From an uncultured Ruminococcus sp. (GTDB lineage Bacteria > Bacillota > Clostridia > Oscillospirales > CAG-272): DNA of 22,951 bases. The stretch covers positions 1 to 22,951 of the forward strand of contig CAJKRH010000030.1 in assembly GCA_905202255.1 (NCBI GenBank). Direction: 5' to 3'. The notes below the pieces were generated by a model that had not been told where the DNA came from, searched no databases, and was given only the letters and a program-made list of their open reading frames with translations. Below, piece by piece: positions 1 to 7,195 of this stretch. Each line of letters opens with the position of its first letter. Within the stretch, counting starts at the first letter, position 1. The translations under genes and the position numbers were made by a program.

Positions 1-228
1 GTGAAGTGCGCAAAAGCGCCCGATACAGATAAATTCCGAGCTGTGGCGCACGAGCTTTGCGATGCTGGGTGCGACATGCTCATACTCGGATGCACCGAGC
101 TCTCACTGCTCGATGCTCCCAAAATATGCCCCGAATGCAGATTTATGGATTCACTTCTTGTTCTTGCCAAGGTTTCTATCGAAAAATGCGGCGCAATTCC
201 TTTCGGATTTGAAGAAATATACAACTAA
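1..228 (+). CDS. Aspartate/glutamate racemase family protein, C-terminal part (5' partial)
   Basis: The reading frame is open from the first base, so the N-terminal two thirds lie outside the window; these racemases usually have about 230 residues and only 75 are visible. The segment GCTELSLL (residues about 30-37) matches the second catalytic-cysteine motif of the Asp/Glu racemase family (GCTE), which uses two cysteines to interconvert L and D forms of an acidic amino acid in the cytosol. The stop is 11 bases before the start of the MurE-type ligase, whose ribosome site AAAGGCGG overlaps the racemase end. The two are therefore very likely one operon, suggesting that the racemised amino acid is used in peptidoglycan-type peptide synthesis. 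Glutamate versus aspartate specificity cannot be decided from this fragment. The GTG at base 1 is an internal codon by chance, not a supported start. Confidence 0.8.
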   Translation: MKCAKAPDTDKFRAVAHELCDAGCDMLILGCTELSLLDAPKICPECRFMDSLLVLAKVSIEKCGAIPFGFEEIYN

Positions 229-239
229 AGGCGGCTGAA

Positions 240-1709
240 ATGAAAAAATTAACTGATTTACTTTCGGGAATAAAATACAGCTCCGCCTCCGACATATCCG
301 AAATGACGGTTTCAGACATAGTATATAATTCAAAAAAAGCTTTTGGCGGCGCACTTTTCGTATGCATGCGCGGTGCCGTCTCGGACGGACACAGGTATGC
401 GCGTGATGCCTATGAGCGTGGCGCACGGATATTCATATGCGAGCATGAAATCGACCTGCCGTCGGATGCCGTTCTCATAGAAGTGGAAAACGCAAGGGCG
501 GCGCTTGCCGATATATCGGCAAATTTCTTTGACCATCCCGAAAAGAAGCTGTATCTCATCGGCATAACGGGAACAAAGGGAAAATCAAGCACCTGCGCGA
601 TGATTTTTCATGCGCTTAATTCCTGCGGAGTAAAGACAGGCTCAATAGGCACATACGGCGTTTGCATAGGAGATACGAGAGAGCCGACGGAAAATTCCAC
701 TCCCGAAAGCTATGAATTATATCGGATTTTCGATAAAATGGTGCGTGCGGGACTCACTACGGCTGTTATGGAAGTCTCTTCGCAGGCTGTATATCAGGAG
801 CGGATTCGCGGACTAACATTTGATACAGCCGTTATGACAAATCTATCGCCTGACCACATAGGAAAATACGAGCACCCCGATTTCGAGCACTATAAAAACT
901 GCAAAAAGGAGCTTTTCCGCCGTTGCGAATATGCCGTTTTCAATAAAGACGATGCGTATTACGAAGAGTTTTCTTCATATGCAAAATGCGGACAAGCTGC
1001 CTATTCCGCTCTCGGAAGCGCGGATTTTTATGCACGCGATATAGAGAAAGCCGTCCATGACGGCAGATTCGGAATCTCGTTTACCGCATATGACGGACAC
1101 GGTAAAGCCGCCGTTGCACTTCCCTTTCCCGGGATTTATTCCGTATATAATGCACTTGCCGCACTCGCGGTGTGCCGCAGGCGCGGAATCGGACTGCATG
1201 AATTTGCACAGTCCGTGCGCACGGTATCTGTGCCGGGAAGATTTGAATATGTTCCGACAAACGACAGCGGCGTTTCGTATATCATAGATTATGCGCATAC
1301 GGGTGCAAGCCTGCGCTCGGTGCTCGCCGCGATATACGAATATCACCCGCGGCGGATAATCTGCGTTTTCGGCTCAGTAGGCGGCAGAACGGAGCTTCGC
1401 AGGCATGAGCTTGGCGAGGCGGCAAACAAATATGCGGATTATTCCCTGATTACCGCCGACAATCCCGACTGCGAAGACCCCGAGAAAATATGCCGCGATA
1501 TAGCATCCTGCATGGACTTTGGCAAATATGAGATAATCGCGGACAGAGAGTCAGCCATCAGGCGCGCTGTCAGCATGGCGCAGGCGGGAGACATAGTCCT
1601 TTTCGCAGGCAAAGGACACGAGGAATATCAACTCATAAGAGGCGAAAAGGTTCCTTTTTCGGAGAGAAAAATCATAGCGGAAAGCGCAAACGAGAAATTA
1701 ACGGTATAA
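240..1709 (+). CDS. murE: MurE-type UDP-N-acetylmuramoyl-tripeptide synthetase
   Basis: This is a 489-residue Mur ligase, the normal length for MurE, which adds the third stem-peptide amino acid to UDP-MurNAc-L-Ala-D-Glu using ATP in the cytoplasm. The N-terminal Mur domain covers about residues 20-95. The ATP-binding loop GITGTKGKSS is at 108-117; many DAP-type enzymes read GTNGKTT here. STPES, a substrate-binding motif, lies near 154, and the C-terminal domain carries AGKGHEEYQ near 456-464. The specificity motif at 407-410 is DNPD, not the DNPR that binds meso-diaminopimelate, so the added residue is probably not DAP; L-Lys-type enzymes also lack this Arg. The start is chosen by the AAAGGCGG site 6-8 bases upstream. 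It is coupled to a racemase and ends at a strong terminator. It may be a paralogue of a housekeeping murE elsewhere, and the exact substrate is unknown. Confidence 0.85.
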   Translation: MKKLTDLLSGIKYSSASDISEMTVSDIVYNSKKAFGGALFVCMRGAVSDGHRYARDAYERGARIFICEHEIDLPSDAVLIEVENARAALADISANFFDHPEKKLYLIGITGTKGKSSTCAMIFHALNSCGVKTGSIGTYGVCIGDTREPTENSTPESYELYRIFDKMVRAGLTTAVMEVSSQAVYQERIRGLTFDTAVMTNLSPDHIGKYEHPDFEHYKNCKKELFRRCEYAVFNKDDAYYEEFSSYAKCGQAAYSALGSADFYARDIEKAVHDGRFGISFTAYDGHGKAAVALPFPGIYSVYNALAALAVCRRRGIGLHEFAQSVRTVSVPGRFEYVPTNDSGVSYIIDYAHTGASLRSVLAAIYEYHPRRIICVFGSVGGRTELRRHELGEAANKYADYSLITADNPDCEDPEKICRDIASCMDFGKYEIIADRESAIRRAVSMAQAGDIVLFAGKGHEEYQLIRGEKVPFSERKIIAESANEKLTV

Positions 1710-1720
1710 AATTATCATCA

Positions 1721-1755
1721 AAATAGGCTTCGGGCATTTTGCCCGAAGCCTATTT
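1721..1755. terminator. Bidirectional intrinsic terminator between murE-like gene and GHKL kinase
   Basis: A perfect 15-bp inverted repeat (AAATAGGCTTCGGGC and its complement) encloses a 5-base loop, with A-rich sequence on one side and T-rich sequence on the other. It sits 12 bases after the murE-like stop and 28 bases from the stop of the convergent kinase, so it can end both transcripts. Confidence 0.9.
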
Positions 1756-1782
1756 ATCTTATATTTTCTTTTGGAAGCCTTT

Positions 1783-2580
1783 TTACGATTCCGTCAGCAT
1801 TACCGTCACGGTAAATTCGTTTTCGGTATGCGAAATTTCGAGCCTGCCGCCGTTTCGCGCGACGATACCGCGCGCCGATGCAAGTCCTATCCCTCTGCCC
1901 TCGTGCTTTGTCGACATATAAAGCCCGTCTTTGCTCTGCCTTAACTTTCCGTCATACGGATTGCTGATGCGAAATAAAATCGCTCTGGCATCGCAGGCAC
2001 TGCGCATTGTCACCCTGCGCTTTCCCGCAGGTACACTTTCATTTGCGTCTATAGCATTTTCGAGAAGATTGCCGAGAAGCACAGAGAGTGCACTGTCCTG
2101 TATCCCTATCGATTCCGGAACGCTTACCGTCACATCAAAGTCTATCTTGCTGTTTTTCGCCTGCTGCGCAAAGAAAAGCAGAAGCGCATTTACGGTATAA
2201 TTTTCGCAGAAGCGGATATTCAGGTCGTCCGGCATCGAACGCCCGTATTCCTCAAGATATTCCTTTGCCTCATCATATTTTCCGTCATTGAGCATAGCCG
2301 TGAGCGTTATGATATGGTGGCGCACATGCTTGACCTGCCTTGCCTTGGCGATTCTCTCCTGCAGATTTTCATATTGCAGCTTCTGCATGGTCAGCGCATG
2401 ATTCTGCTCCGATAGCGCGGCGTTTGCGTCAATGGTCAGAATCAGGCGCGTCACCATATGGTATATTTCGAGCGCCGATGAATATGTTCTGCCGATATAT
2501 ATCGCAAGCGGAATCAGAATGAGCGCCTGAATCACCATCATCACAAGCGAAAAGCTCCATCTGTAGCCCTCACGAGCCAT
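1783..2580 (-). CDS. GHKL-domain (AgrC-like) sensor histidine kinase, N-terminally truncated
   Basis: The 265-residue product holds one hydrophobic segment (about residues 10-27), a coiled linker, an H-box-like RHHIITLTAML near 88-98, the N-box NLLENAIDA and the G-box GRGIGLASARGIV of HATPase_c_5 kinases. These normally have five to seven membrane segments in 400-450 residues and sense peptides or cell-surface signals. Here the sensor half is missing. The ATG at 2580 has no properly spaced ribosome site, since GGAG directly abuts it. The same frame stays open upstream for about 18 more codons to a stop at 2635-2637, with plausible kinase-like sequence (GLIFPE) just before the ATG. The gene therefore runs into a junction with a leucine-rich-repeat remnant on the other strand. 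No partner LytTR regulator is adjacent. The catalytic module looks intact, but the gene is probably non-functional or misassembled. Confidence 0.75.
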   Translation of the reverse strand: MAREGYRWSFSLVMMVIQALILIPLAIYIGRTYSSALEIYHMVTRLILTIDANAALSEQNHALTMQKLQYENLQERIAKARQVKHVRHHIITLTAMLNDGKYDEAKEYLEEYGRSMPDDLNIRFCENYTVNALLLFFAQQAKNSKIDFDVTVSVPESIGIQDSALSVLLGNLLENAIDANESVPAGKRRVTMRSACDARAILFRISNPYDGKLRQSKDGLYMSTKHEGRGIGLASARGIVARNGGRLEISHTENEFTVTVMLTES

Positions 2581-2617
2581 CTCCGGGAAAATAAGACCCC
2601 TCGACGCACTTTGATGA

Positions 2618-3277
2618 GGTGACGATAAGATTTTTTATGGATGCACAGCACTGCAAACAGTAACGCTCCCAAAAAATCTTGCAAATATACGCAGAATGGC
2701 TTTTACAGGCTCGGGACTGATAAGCATTGCGATTCCTGATAGTGTCATGATAATCGAGCAATTTGCATTCTTCGACTGCAGGTCGCTTGAAAATGTCACA
2801 CTCGGTAAATACGCTTTCTACGGCTCTTCCGCCGCGAAAATCGCGATTCCGGGCAGCGTAACAGAAATAAACTACAACGCGTTTGAAGCCTGCGCATCGC
2901 TTACCGAAATTACGCTTCCCTTGGAGCTGGGAACAATCGGTCAGCATGCATTCAAGGACTGCACATCGTTTGTAAGTTTTGATTTCGGTGATTACCTGCA
3001 GGATTTGGGCGTGGAGGCATTCAGCGGATGCACCGCGCTTACAAGAGTATCGCTTTCCGGTGCATTGAACAATCTCGGCAGCGGTGTTTTCAACGGATGC
3101 ACAAGTCTTATTTCTTTTTACTTCTCGGGAGAAAACAGCAAATTCTACGATGAAAACAATATGATTTTCGACAATTCCGGAAAGAGACTGTATCTCGCTT
3201 GTCATGGACTGAAAGAAATAGTAATTCCCGAGGGCGTGACAGTACGGAAATGCGGCAGTTGCGATGAAGGCAAATAA
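2618..3277 (+). pseudogene. BspA-type leucine-rich repeat (LRR_5) protein fragment
   Basis: Reading from 2618 gives a run of LRR_5 repeats of about 23 residues with the signature AF.GC.sL..i.lP..l..I (IFYGCTALQTVTLP, AFTGSGLISIAIP, AFKDCTSF, AFSGCTALTRVSL, VFNGCTSL). These repeats form surface-exposed solenoids in secreted or wall proteins. The repeats continue upstream of the first ATG (2696), which has no ribosome site, and the frame is closed by a stop at 2615-2617. There is no signal peptide. At the 3' end the repeat breaks after IVIPEGVT and is replaced by a short non-repeat tail with two cysteines (VRKCGSC) before the stop. Both ends therefore appear truncated. It is read as a remnant of a larger surface protein; an assembly join at about 2600-2620 is the alternative. 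Confidence 0.7.
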
Positions 3278-3299
3278 TCGATGATTGGAGGGAAGAATC

Positions 3300-3428
3300 A
3301 TGGAAAACAAGAAGAAAGAAATATATGAAATACCTCAGATAGAGGTCATCGCTTTGTCTGACGAGGATGTTCTTACAACATCGCTTAATATAAGAGACGA
3401 AGCATTTGATATAGGTGAAGATATATAA
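3300..3428 (+). CDS. Small acidic peptide (42 residues), possible leader-type or RiPP-like precursor
   Basis: The ATG follows a strong ribosome site (GGAGGG, 3287-3292) at good spacing, and the frame ends just before a terminator. The product starts with a lysine-rich segment (ENKKKE), then YEIPQIEVIALSDEDVLTTS and an acidic tail (DEAFDIGEDI). It has no membrane segment and no cysteine. From general knowledge, short Clostridia proteins with a Y..P.iev..l..eDv.ttS pattern are common and unassigned, and YxxPx(L/I) is also the pattern that lasso-peptide leader-binding proteins recognise. No maturase, protease or transporter for such a peptide is nearby, so a RiPP role is only a possibility. It could also be a remnant of a locus destroyed by the neighbouring rearrangement. 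Confidence 0.6.
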   Translation: MENKKKEIYEIPQIEVIALSDEDVLTTSLNIRDEAFDIGEDI

Positions 3429-3441
3429 TACCGTAACTTTA

Positions 3442-3479
3442 AAAATATCGGCAGGGATTTTTCTTCCTGCCGATATTTT
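3442..3479. terminator. Intrinsic terminator after the 42-residue peptide
   Basis: A perfect 14-bp stem (AAAATATCGGCAGG and its complement at 3466-3479) encloses a 10-base T-rich loop and starts 13 bases after the peptide stop. The A- and T-rich flanks allow it to act in either direction. Confidence 0.85.
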
Positions 3480-3499
3480 CATAAAAATCCGCAATTTGC

Positions 3500-3528
3500 T
3501 TGACAACGGCGCTACGGAAAAGTATAAT
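3500..3528 (+). promoter_or_regulatory. Consensus sigma-A promoter of the Na+/Ca2+ exchanger gene
   Basis: TTGACA at 3500-3505 and TATAAT at 3523-3528 are separated by exactly 17 bases. The start codon lies 54 bases after the -10 element, just beyond the preceding terminator, so the exchanger is an independent unit. Confidence 0.85.
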
Positions 3529-3582
3529 GGTAAATATAAAATTTAAAAAGCCGCGAAAACGGCTTGACGGAGATTGAAATTT

Positions 3583-4623
3583 ATGGAAACATTTCTGATG
3601 TATCTGCTCTTTGTCGTCGGCATTGTGCTGATAGTAAAAGGCGGCGACTGGTTTGTGGACGGCGCCGTATGGGTTGCCGAAGTCACGAGAATACCGAAAT
3701 TTATCATCGGCGCAACGATTATCAGCGTCGCCACGACACTGCCGGAAATAATCGTTTCCACCATCGCCGCAGTCGAGGGTCACGGAATACTCGTCTCGGG
3801 CGTCGGCGATTATATTGCCGCCTCGCAGGATAAAGTAGGCATGGCTATAGGAAACGGTATCGGTTCCGTTATATGCAATACGGCGATGATACTGGCAATA
3901 AGCGTGATATTCATGCCGATTGCCGTCAAGAGAAAGGACTATGCCCCAAAAGCGTTTCTGCTTGTGGCGGCTGTAACGGCTCTTTTCCTGCTCTCGCTGA
4001 ACGGCTCACTTTCCATCACGGGTGCGCTTGTACTGATTCTCATTTTCGCGCTTTATATCGCCGAAAATGTCCGCTCTGCAAAGGACAATGTGTCCGAAAA
4101 CACGGATGAACGCCCAAGTACAGACAAAAAATCCGTGATAACAAATATATTCAAGGTTGTTGTAGGCGCGGCGGGAATTGTCGCCGGTTCTCAGCTGCTT
4201 GTAAATAACGGCAGTAAAATCGCCGCTTCATGGGGTGTTTCCGAGGCGATAATCGGTGTCACCATAGTCGCTATCGGCACTTCTCTTCCAGAGCTTGTCA
4301 CAGCTATCACAGCCGTTGTCAAGAAGCAGACCTCCATGTCCGTCGGCAATGTAATAGGCGCGAATGTCATCGATACAACGCTGATTCTCGCCGTCTGCTC
4401 GTTTGTTTACGGCGGCAAACTCCCCGTTTCGCTTCAGAATATATACCTCGATTTTCCCGTTGCCATTCTCGTTTCGCTTATTGCCGCCGTACCGACTGTC
4501 ATCTGCAAGAAGTTCAGCCGCTGGCAAGGTGTCGTTATGCTTCTGATTTATATCGCATATCTGCTTATAGTCACGGTAGGATTCGAATGGTATCTCTCGC
4601 TTTTCGGCGTAGCAATCGCATAG
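3583..4623 (+). CDS. Calcium/sodium antiporter (CaCA superfamily, YrbG-like)
   Basis: The integral membrane exchanger has 346 residues and about ten helices, and trades Na+ (or K+/H+) for Ca2+ across the cytoplasmic membrane. The two inverted alpha-repeats are clear: GATIISVATTLPE at residues 43-55 and GVTIVAIGTSLPE at about 225-237. Each is followed by the paired pore motif, GNGIGSVICNTAMIL and GNVIGANVIDTTLIL. The acidic residues and small Gly/Ser/Thr residues that coordinate Ca2+ in this superfamily are present in both halves. A hydrophilic loop at about 165-185 separates the halves, as usual. A TTG three codons upstream is in frame, but it lies only one base after GGAG (3569-3572); the ATG at 3583 has proper spacing and is preferred. 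The gene is monocistronic between a perfect promoter and a terminator. The driving ion cannot be told. Confidence 0.92.
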   Translation: METFLMYLLFVVGIVLIVKGGDWFVDGAVWVAEVTRIPKFIIGATIISVATTLPEIIVSTIAAVEGHGILVSGVGDYIAASQDKVGMAIGNGIGSVICNTAMILAISVIFMPIAVKRKDYAPKAFLLVAAVTALFLLSLNGSLSITGALVLILIFALYIAENVRSAKDNVSENTDERPSTDKKSVITNIFKVVVGAAGIVAGSQLLVNNGSKIAASWGVSEAIIGVTIVAIGTSLPELVTAITAVVKKQTSMSVGNVIGANVIDTTLILAVCSFVYGGKLPVSLQNIYLDFPVAILVSLIAAVPTVICKKFSRWQGVVMLLIYIAYLLIVTVGFEWYLSLFGVAIA

Positions 4624-4626
4624 ACG

Positions 4627-4664
4627 AAAATTCCCCGTTGCGAAAAAATGCAATGGGGAATTTT
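4627..4664. terminator. Intrinsic terminator after the exchanger gene
   Basis: A 15-bp stem with one G-T pair (AAAATTCCCCGTTGC with GCAATGGGGAATTTT) encloses an 8-base loop and is followed by TTTATTTTT. It lies directly behind the exchanger stop and before the convergent dehydrogenase. Confidence 0.88.
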
Positions 4665-4692
4665 TTATTTTTCGGTGTTCGAGCCGCCGACA

Positions 4693-5484
4693 TCATTTCA
4701 GCACCTGCCGTATCGCAAAGCATTGCAGGCGTTTCGGAAGTATATTCAGCAGGCGCAGGAGAGGATTGCGGTTGATACTGTAGGCAAAGGCGGGATTTTT
4801 ACTGCCGAGTATTTTCAGCGTTTTTGCCGCTACCTTCTCGGGAGAAATACTTTTTGCCTCCACGCGGTCGACTATATTCCGAAATCTCGCGGCATTACAG
4901 CGATAAAGCTTCGTTTTGTCGCAGAATTTTTCGAGCTCATCGGTGGAAACTCCGAGCATACCGGTTTTCACTGCGCCTGCGCGTATCACGGAAACCGAAA
5001 TCCCGAGCAGCTGAAGCTCCATTCGCAGCGAATAAGCGTATTTGTCGAGTGCCGATTTGCTTACGGCATATATGCCCGTAAACGGGAGCGGGTCGAGCGG
5101 CGCAAGCTCGCTTGTCGTCATTATTATCCTGCTCCCGCGACGAAGAAAAGGCAGAAATGTTTTATTTACAAGAAAAGCGCCGAAGAGGTTTATTCTGAAA
5201 ATCCGCTCGAAAGCCGCGCTGTCGATTTCCGCAAGCGAATCGAGCATATATTTCCCCGCAAAATGCACTATGGCAAAAAGCTCATCCGTATATTTTCTCA
5301 CCGTTTCCACCGCCGCGGAAATGCTCTCTTCGCTTGTTATATCCGCCTCTATCGGGATGATGTTCTTTTCTGCCGTGCCCGCTCTTTTATCTAGAGCAAA
5401 AACGCAAAAGCCTCGCTCTGCCAACATTTTCACCGTGGCACTGCCCATGCCGCCGCATGCTCCCGTCACAAGTATGTATTTCAT
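4693..5484 (-). CDS. Short-chain dehydrogenase/reductase (SDR family)
   Basis: The classical SDR has 263 residues and a Rossmann fold that uses NAD(P)H to oxidise or reduce a carbonyl/hydroxyl group. Visible are the nucleotide motif TGACGGMG (7-14), HFAG in place of NNAG (74-77), Asn99, and the catalytic triad Ser125, Tyr139 and Lys143 (YAVSK). VIRAGAVKTGM follows, as in the usual PG..T segment. The tail after about residue 215 is basic and may contact the membrane or substrate. The start overlaps the stop of the upstream membrane-protein gene by four bases (ATGA), so the pair is translationally coupled. The coupling suggests the enzyme acts on a membrane-associated or lipid-like substrate, but nothing in the sequence names it. 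Confidence 0.85.
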   Translation of the reverse strand: MKYILVTGACGGMGSATVKMLAERGFCVFALDKRAGTAEKNIIPIEADITSEESISAAVETVRKYTDELFAIVHFAGKYMLDSLAEIDSAAFERIFRINLFGAFLVNKTFLPFLRRGSRIIMTTSELAPLDPLPFTGIYAVSKSALDKYAYSLRMELQLLGISVSVIRAGAVKTGMLGVSTDELEKFCDKTKLYRCNAARFRNIVDRVEAKSISPEKVAAKTLKILGSKNPAFAYSINRNPLLRLLNILPKRLQCFAIRQVLK

Positions 5485-6281
5485 TTTTCCCTCACTCTCT
5501 CACCGTTATTTTCGGCAATGCGCTCCGTAAAAGCAAGCGGCTCTTCTCTTCGCTTCATCTGCTCTGTAAAGCGACGCGTATAAGCGATGAAAATAGCGTA
5601 TATATAAGGCATTCCGAGATTTGTCTCGAGAAGCGAATTTACTATGAGCGGACGCAGTTTTTCCGCAAGAGTGGCAAAGCCCGCCGAGCGTATACCTCCT
5701 ATGAGAAGCCCTGCTTCCCATCCGAACTGAACAAGTATTCCTATAGCGAGAAGCCACGGAATATCGACTCGCTTTTCCGCTTCTTTCTGCTTCATATTAT
5801 AGATTATGAGCGCGAGATAACCGACAAGCAGAATAAGCGCCATATATCCGTGATATTCGCCTGTGGTGCGCTCTATTACAATGTTTTGTATTCCCGCAGG
5901 TGTAAAGGTTTTAGCGAGTTGCGGGCATACAAACCACCAGAGCAGAATAAGAAAAGACCATTCGAAAAGATGCTTATCCTTTGATATCCAGAGCCATATC
6001 CATGTGAAATTCGTAAACCCATAGCTTATCGACATCCAGAGAAGCACAAGAAAAAGGCTGTGTCCTGCGGATATGCTTCTCGAATGGCAGACAAGATGAA
6101 AAATCCCGTAATCCACTATCATATAGAGTATTCCCGCAAGCGCGCCGACAAGCGCCGTCATATATTTCTTCTTTATGATAAGCATTGCGGCGAAAAACAG
6201 AAGAAACGCCGCATCAAATATTATGTAGACAGGCGAAAATTCTCTTCGCGCTATGATTTCGGTTGCATTATTCAAATTCAT
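5481..6281 (-). CDS. Uncharacterised multi-pass membrane protein, coupled to SDR
   Basis: The product has 266 residues with about seven hydrophobic segments (roughly 17-36, 42-62, 74-92, 108-125, 148-166, 178-198 and 219-233), and charged loops between them. Aromatic-rich patches such as FTNFTWIWLWISK and FLILLWWFVCP stand out. I recognise no catalytic motif and no named family with certainty. The start is supported by a GGAGAAAA ribosome site and by the promoter at 6316-6344. The stop overlaps the SDR start by four bases, so the two proteins are made together and probably work on the same compound. It could be a membrane enzyme or a transporter. Confidence 0.75.
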   Translation of the reverse strand: MNLNNATEIIARREFSPVYIIFDAAFLLFFAAMLIIKKKYMTALVGALAGILYMIVDYGIFHLVCHSRSISAGHSLFLVLLWMSISYGFTNFTWIWLWISKDKHLFEWSFLILLWWFVCPQLAKTFTPAGIQNIVIERTTGEYHGYMALILLVGYLALIIYNMKQKEAEKRVDIPWLLAIGILVQFGWEAGLLIGGIRSAGFATLAEKLRPLIVNSLLETNLGMPYIYAIFIAYTRRFTEQMKRREEPLAFTERIAENNGERVREK

Positions 6282-6315
6282 TGCTTTTCTCCGATTTTAA
6301 ATTTGCATTTTTTAT

Positions 6316-6344
6316 ATTTTACCACGCGGAGGCTTAAAAATCAA
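6316..6344 (-). promoter_or_regulatory. Promoter of the membrane protein-SDR operon
   Basis: On the minus strand TTGATT (6339-6344) and TAAAAT (6316-6321) are separated by 17 bases, with a TGG extended -10 just upstream of TAAAAT. The start codon is 35 bases downstream. Confidence 0.72.
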
Positions 6345-6383
6345 GAAGAAAAGCACACAGCTGTTGAAAAAGCAATGAAACGC

Positions 6384-6412
6384 TTGAAATTTTGCTTTTA
6401 CTGTGGTATACT
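6384..6412 (+). promoter_or_regulatory. Promoter of the phosphopantetheinyl transferase gene
   Basis: TTGAAA (6384-6389) and TATACT (6407-6412) are spaced by 17 bases, with TGG making an extended -10. It is divergent from the promoter at 6316-6344, leaving about 40 bases between the two -35 elements. Confidence 0.75.
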
Positions 6413-6472
6413 TATATAGCTTTTTCAATACTGAATTTAAAAGTCAGGCTAAAAGCTGTGACACGAGGTAAA

Positions 6473-7144
6473 ATGATGGAAAATAAAAATTTTGTAAAAG
6501 TATACTATGCGGACTTTTCCGCATTTGATGAGGCTACAATTGCCGCGCGCATCGGCGAAGTTTCCGAGGAGCGCCGCGCACGCATAGAAAAGGCGGCACG
6601 CACGGAAACAAAGCTTGAGATTCTCGCTTCGGGTCTGCTTGCAAAGAAAGCTATAACTCTTGTATTCGGCATAGAAAATCCCGAATTTGTCAAAAACGAG
6701 TTCGGCAAGCCTTATATCGCAGGTCATGAAAACTGCTTTTTCAATATTTCCCATAGCGGCAAGCGCGTTATATGCGCGCTTTCGGATTCGGAATGCGGTG
6801 TCGATATAGAGAAAATCGAAGCGCCTGCGCAGATGGATATGATAGCAAGCAAATTTTTCAGCATATACGAGCGCAATGCCATAATGCTCTCCGCAAATCC
6901 CGTAGAGGCTTTCACGCGGCTCTGGACTCTGCGCGAAGCGTATGTAAAAATGCGCGGCAAAGGTTTTGATATCCCGCTCGCTTCGCTTTCGTGCACTTTT
7001 CCGCACGGCAAGGCGCATATCTGCGAATACGGCAAGGTGCAGGAAGATGCCGCTTTCCATGAAATACGCGATATCTATGGCTACCGCGCCACGGTATGCA
7101 CGCTCGGCGAAAAGGATTTTTCGCTTGAAAAAACCGAAATATAA
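6473..7144 (+). CDS. 4'-phosphopantetheinyl transferase, Sfp type
   Basis: The cytosolic enzyme has 223 residues and moves 4'-phosphopantetheine from CoA onto a serine of carrier proteins, with Mg2+. Family motifs are in order: NISHSGKRVICA (91-102), GVDIEKIE (109-116, metal-binding Asp111 and Glu113) and FTRLWTLREAYVKMRGKGF (147-165, Glu155 and Lys159). The lysine usual before the catalytic Glu (W..KE) is Arg154 here, a conservative change. The length is normal for the Sfp group and about twice that of AcpS. The start is set by GAGGT at 6465-6470; a second ATG follows immediately. No carrier protein, polyketide or peptide synthetase is in the window, so its target, either fatty-acid ACP or a secondary-metabolite carrier, is unknown. 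Confidence 0.9.
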   Translation: MMENKNFVKVYYADFSAFDEATIAARIGEVSEERRARIEKAARTETKLEILASGLLAKKAITLVFGIENPEFVKNEFGKPYIAGHENCFFNISHSGKRVICALSDSECGVDIEKIEAPAQMDMIASKFFSIYERNAIMLSANPVEAFTRLWTLREAYVKMRGKGFDIPLASLSCTFPHGKAHICEYGKVQEDAAFHEIRDIYGYRATVCTLGEKDFSLEKTEI

Positions 7145-7155
7145 TCGAAATGACA

Positions 7156-7191
7156 AAAAAGCAGGAGCTTGTTTTCAGGCCCCTGCTTTTT
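7156..7191. terminator. Bidirectional terminator between PPTase gene and gdhA
   Basis: AAAAAGCAGG pairs with CCTGCTTTTT, with two further G-C pairs inside after one mismatch. It lies between the stops of two convergent genes, 11 bases after the PPTase stop and 4 bases from the gdhA stop. Confidence 0.85.
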
Positions 7192-7195
7192 GTAT

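Noticed and set aside
2570..3310. Long minus-strand open frame (about 246 codons) opposite the leucine-rich-repeat remnant
   Set aside because: It is antisense to clear LRR_5 repeats, gives a Cys/Arg-rich composition without family motifs, and has no ribosome site.
3574..3582. Upstream TTG as start of the Na+/Ca2+ exchanger
   Set aside because: It is one base from the GGAG ribosome site; the ATG at 3583 has normal spacing.
4648..5394. Plus-strand frame of about 248 codons over the dehydrogenase
   Set aside because: It is antisense to an SDR gene with a complete catalytic triad; its product is basic and without motifs, and it starts inside a terminator.
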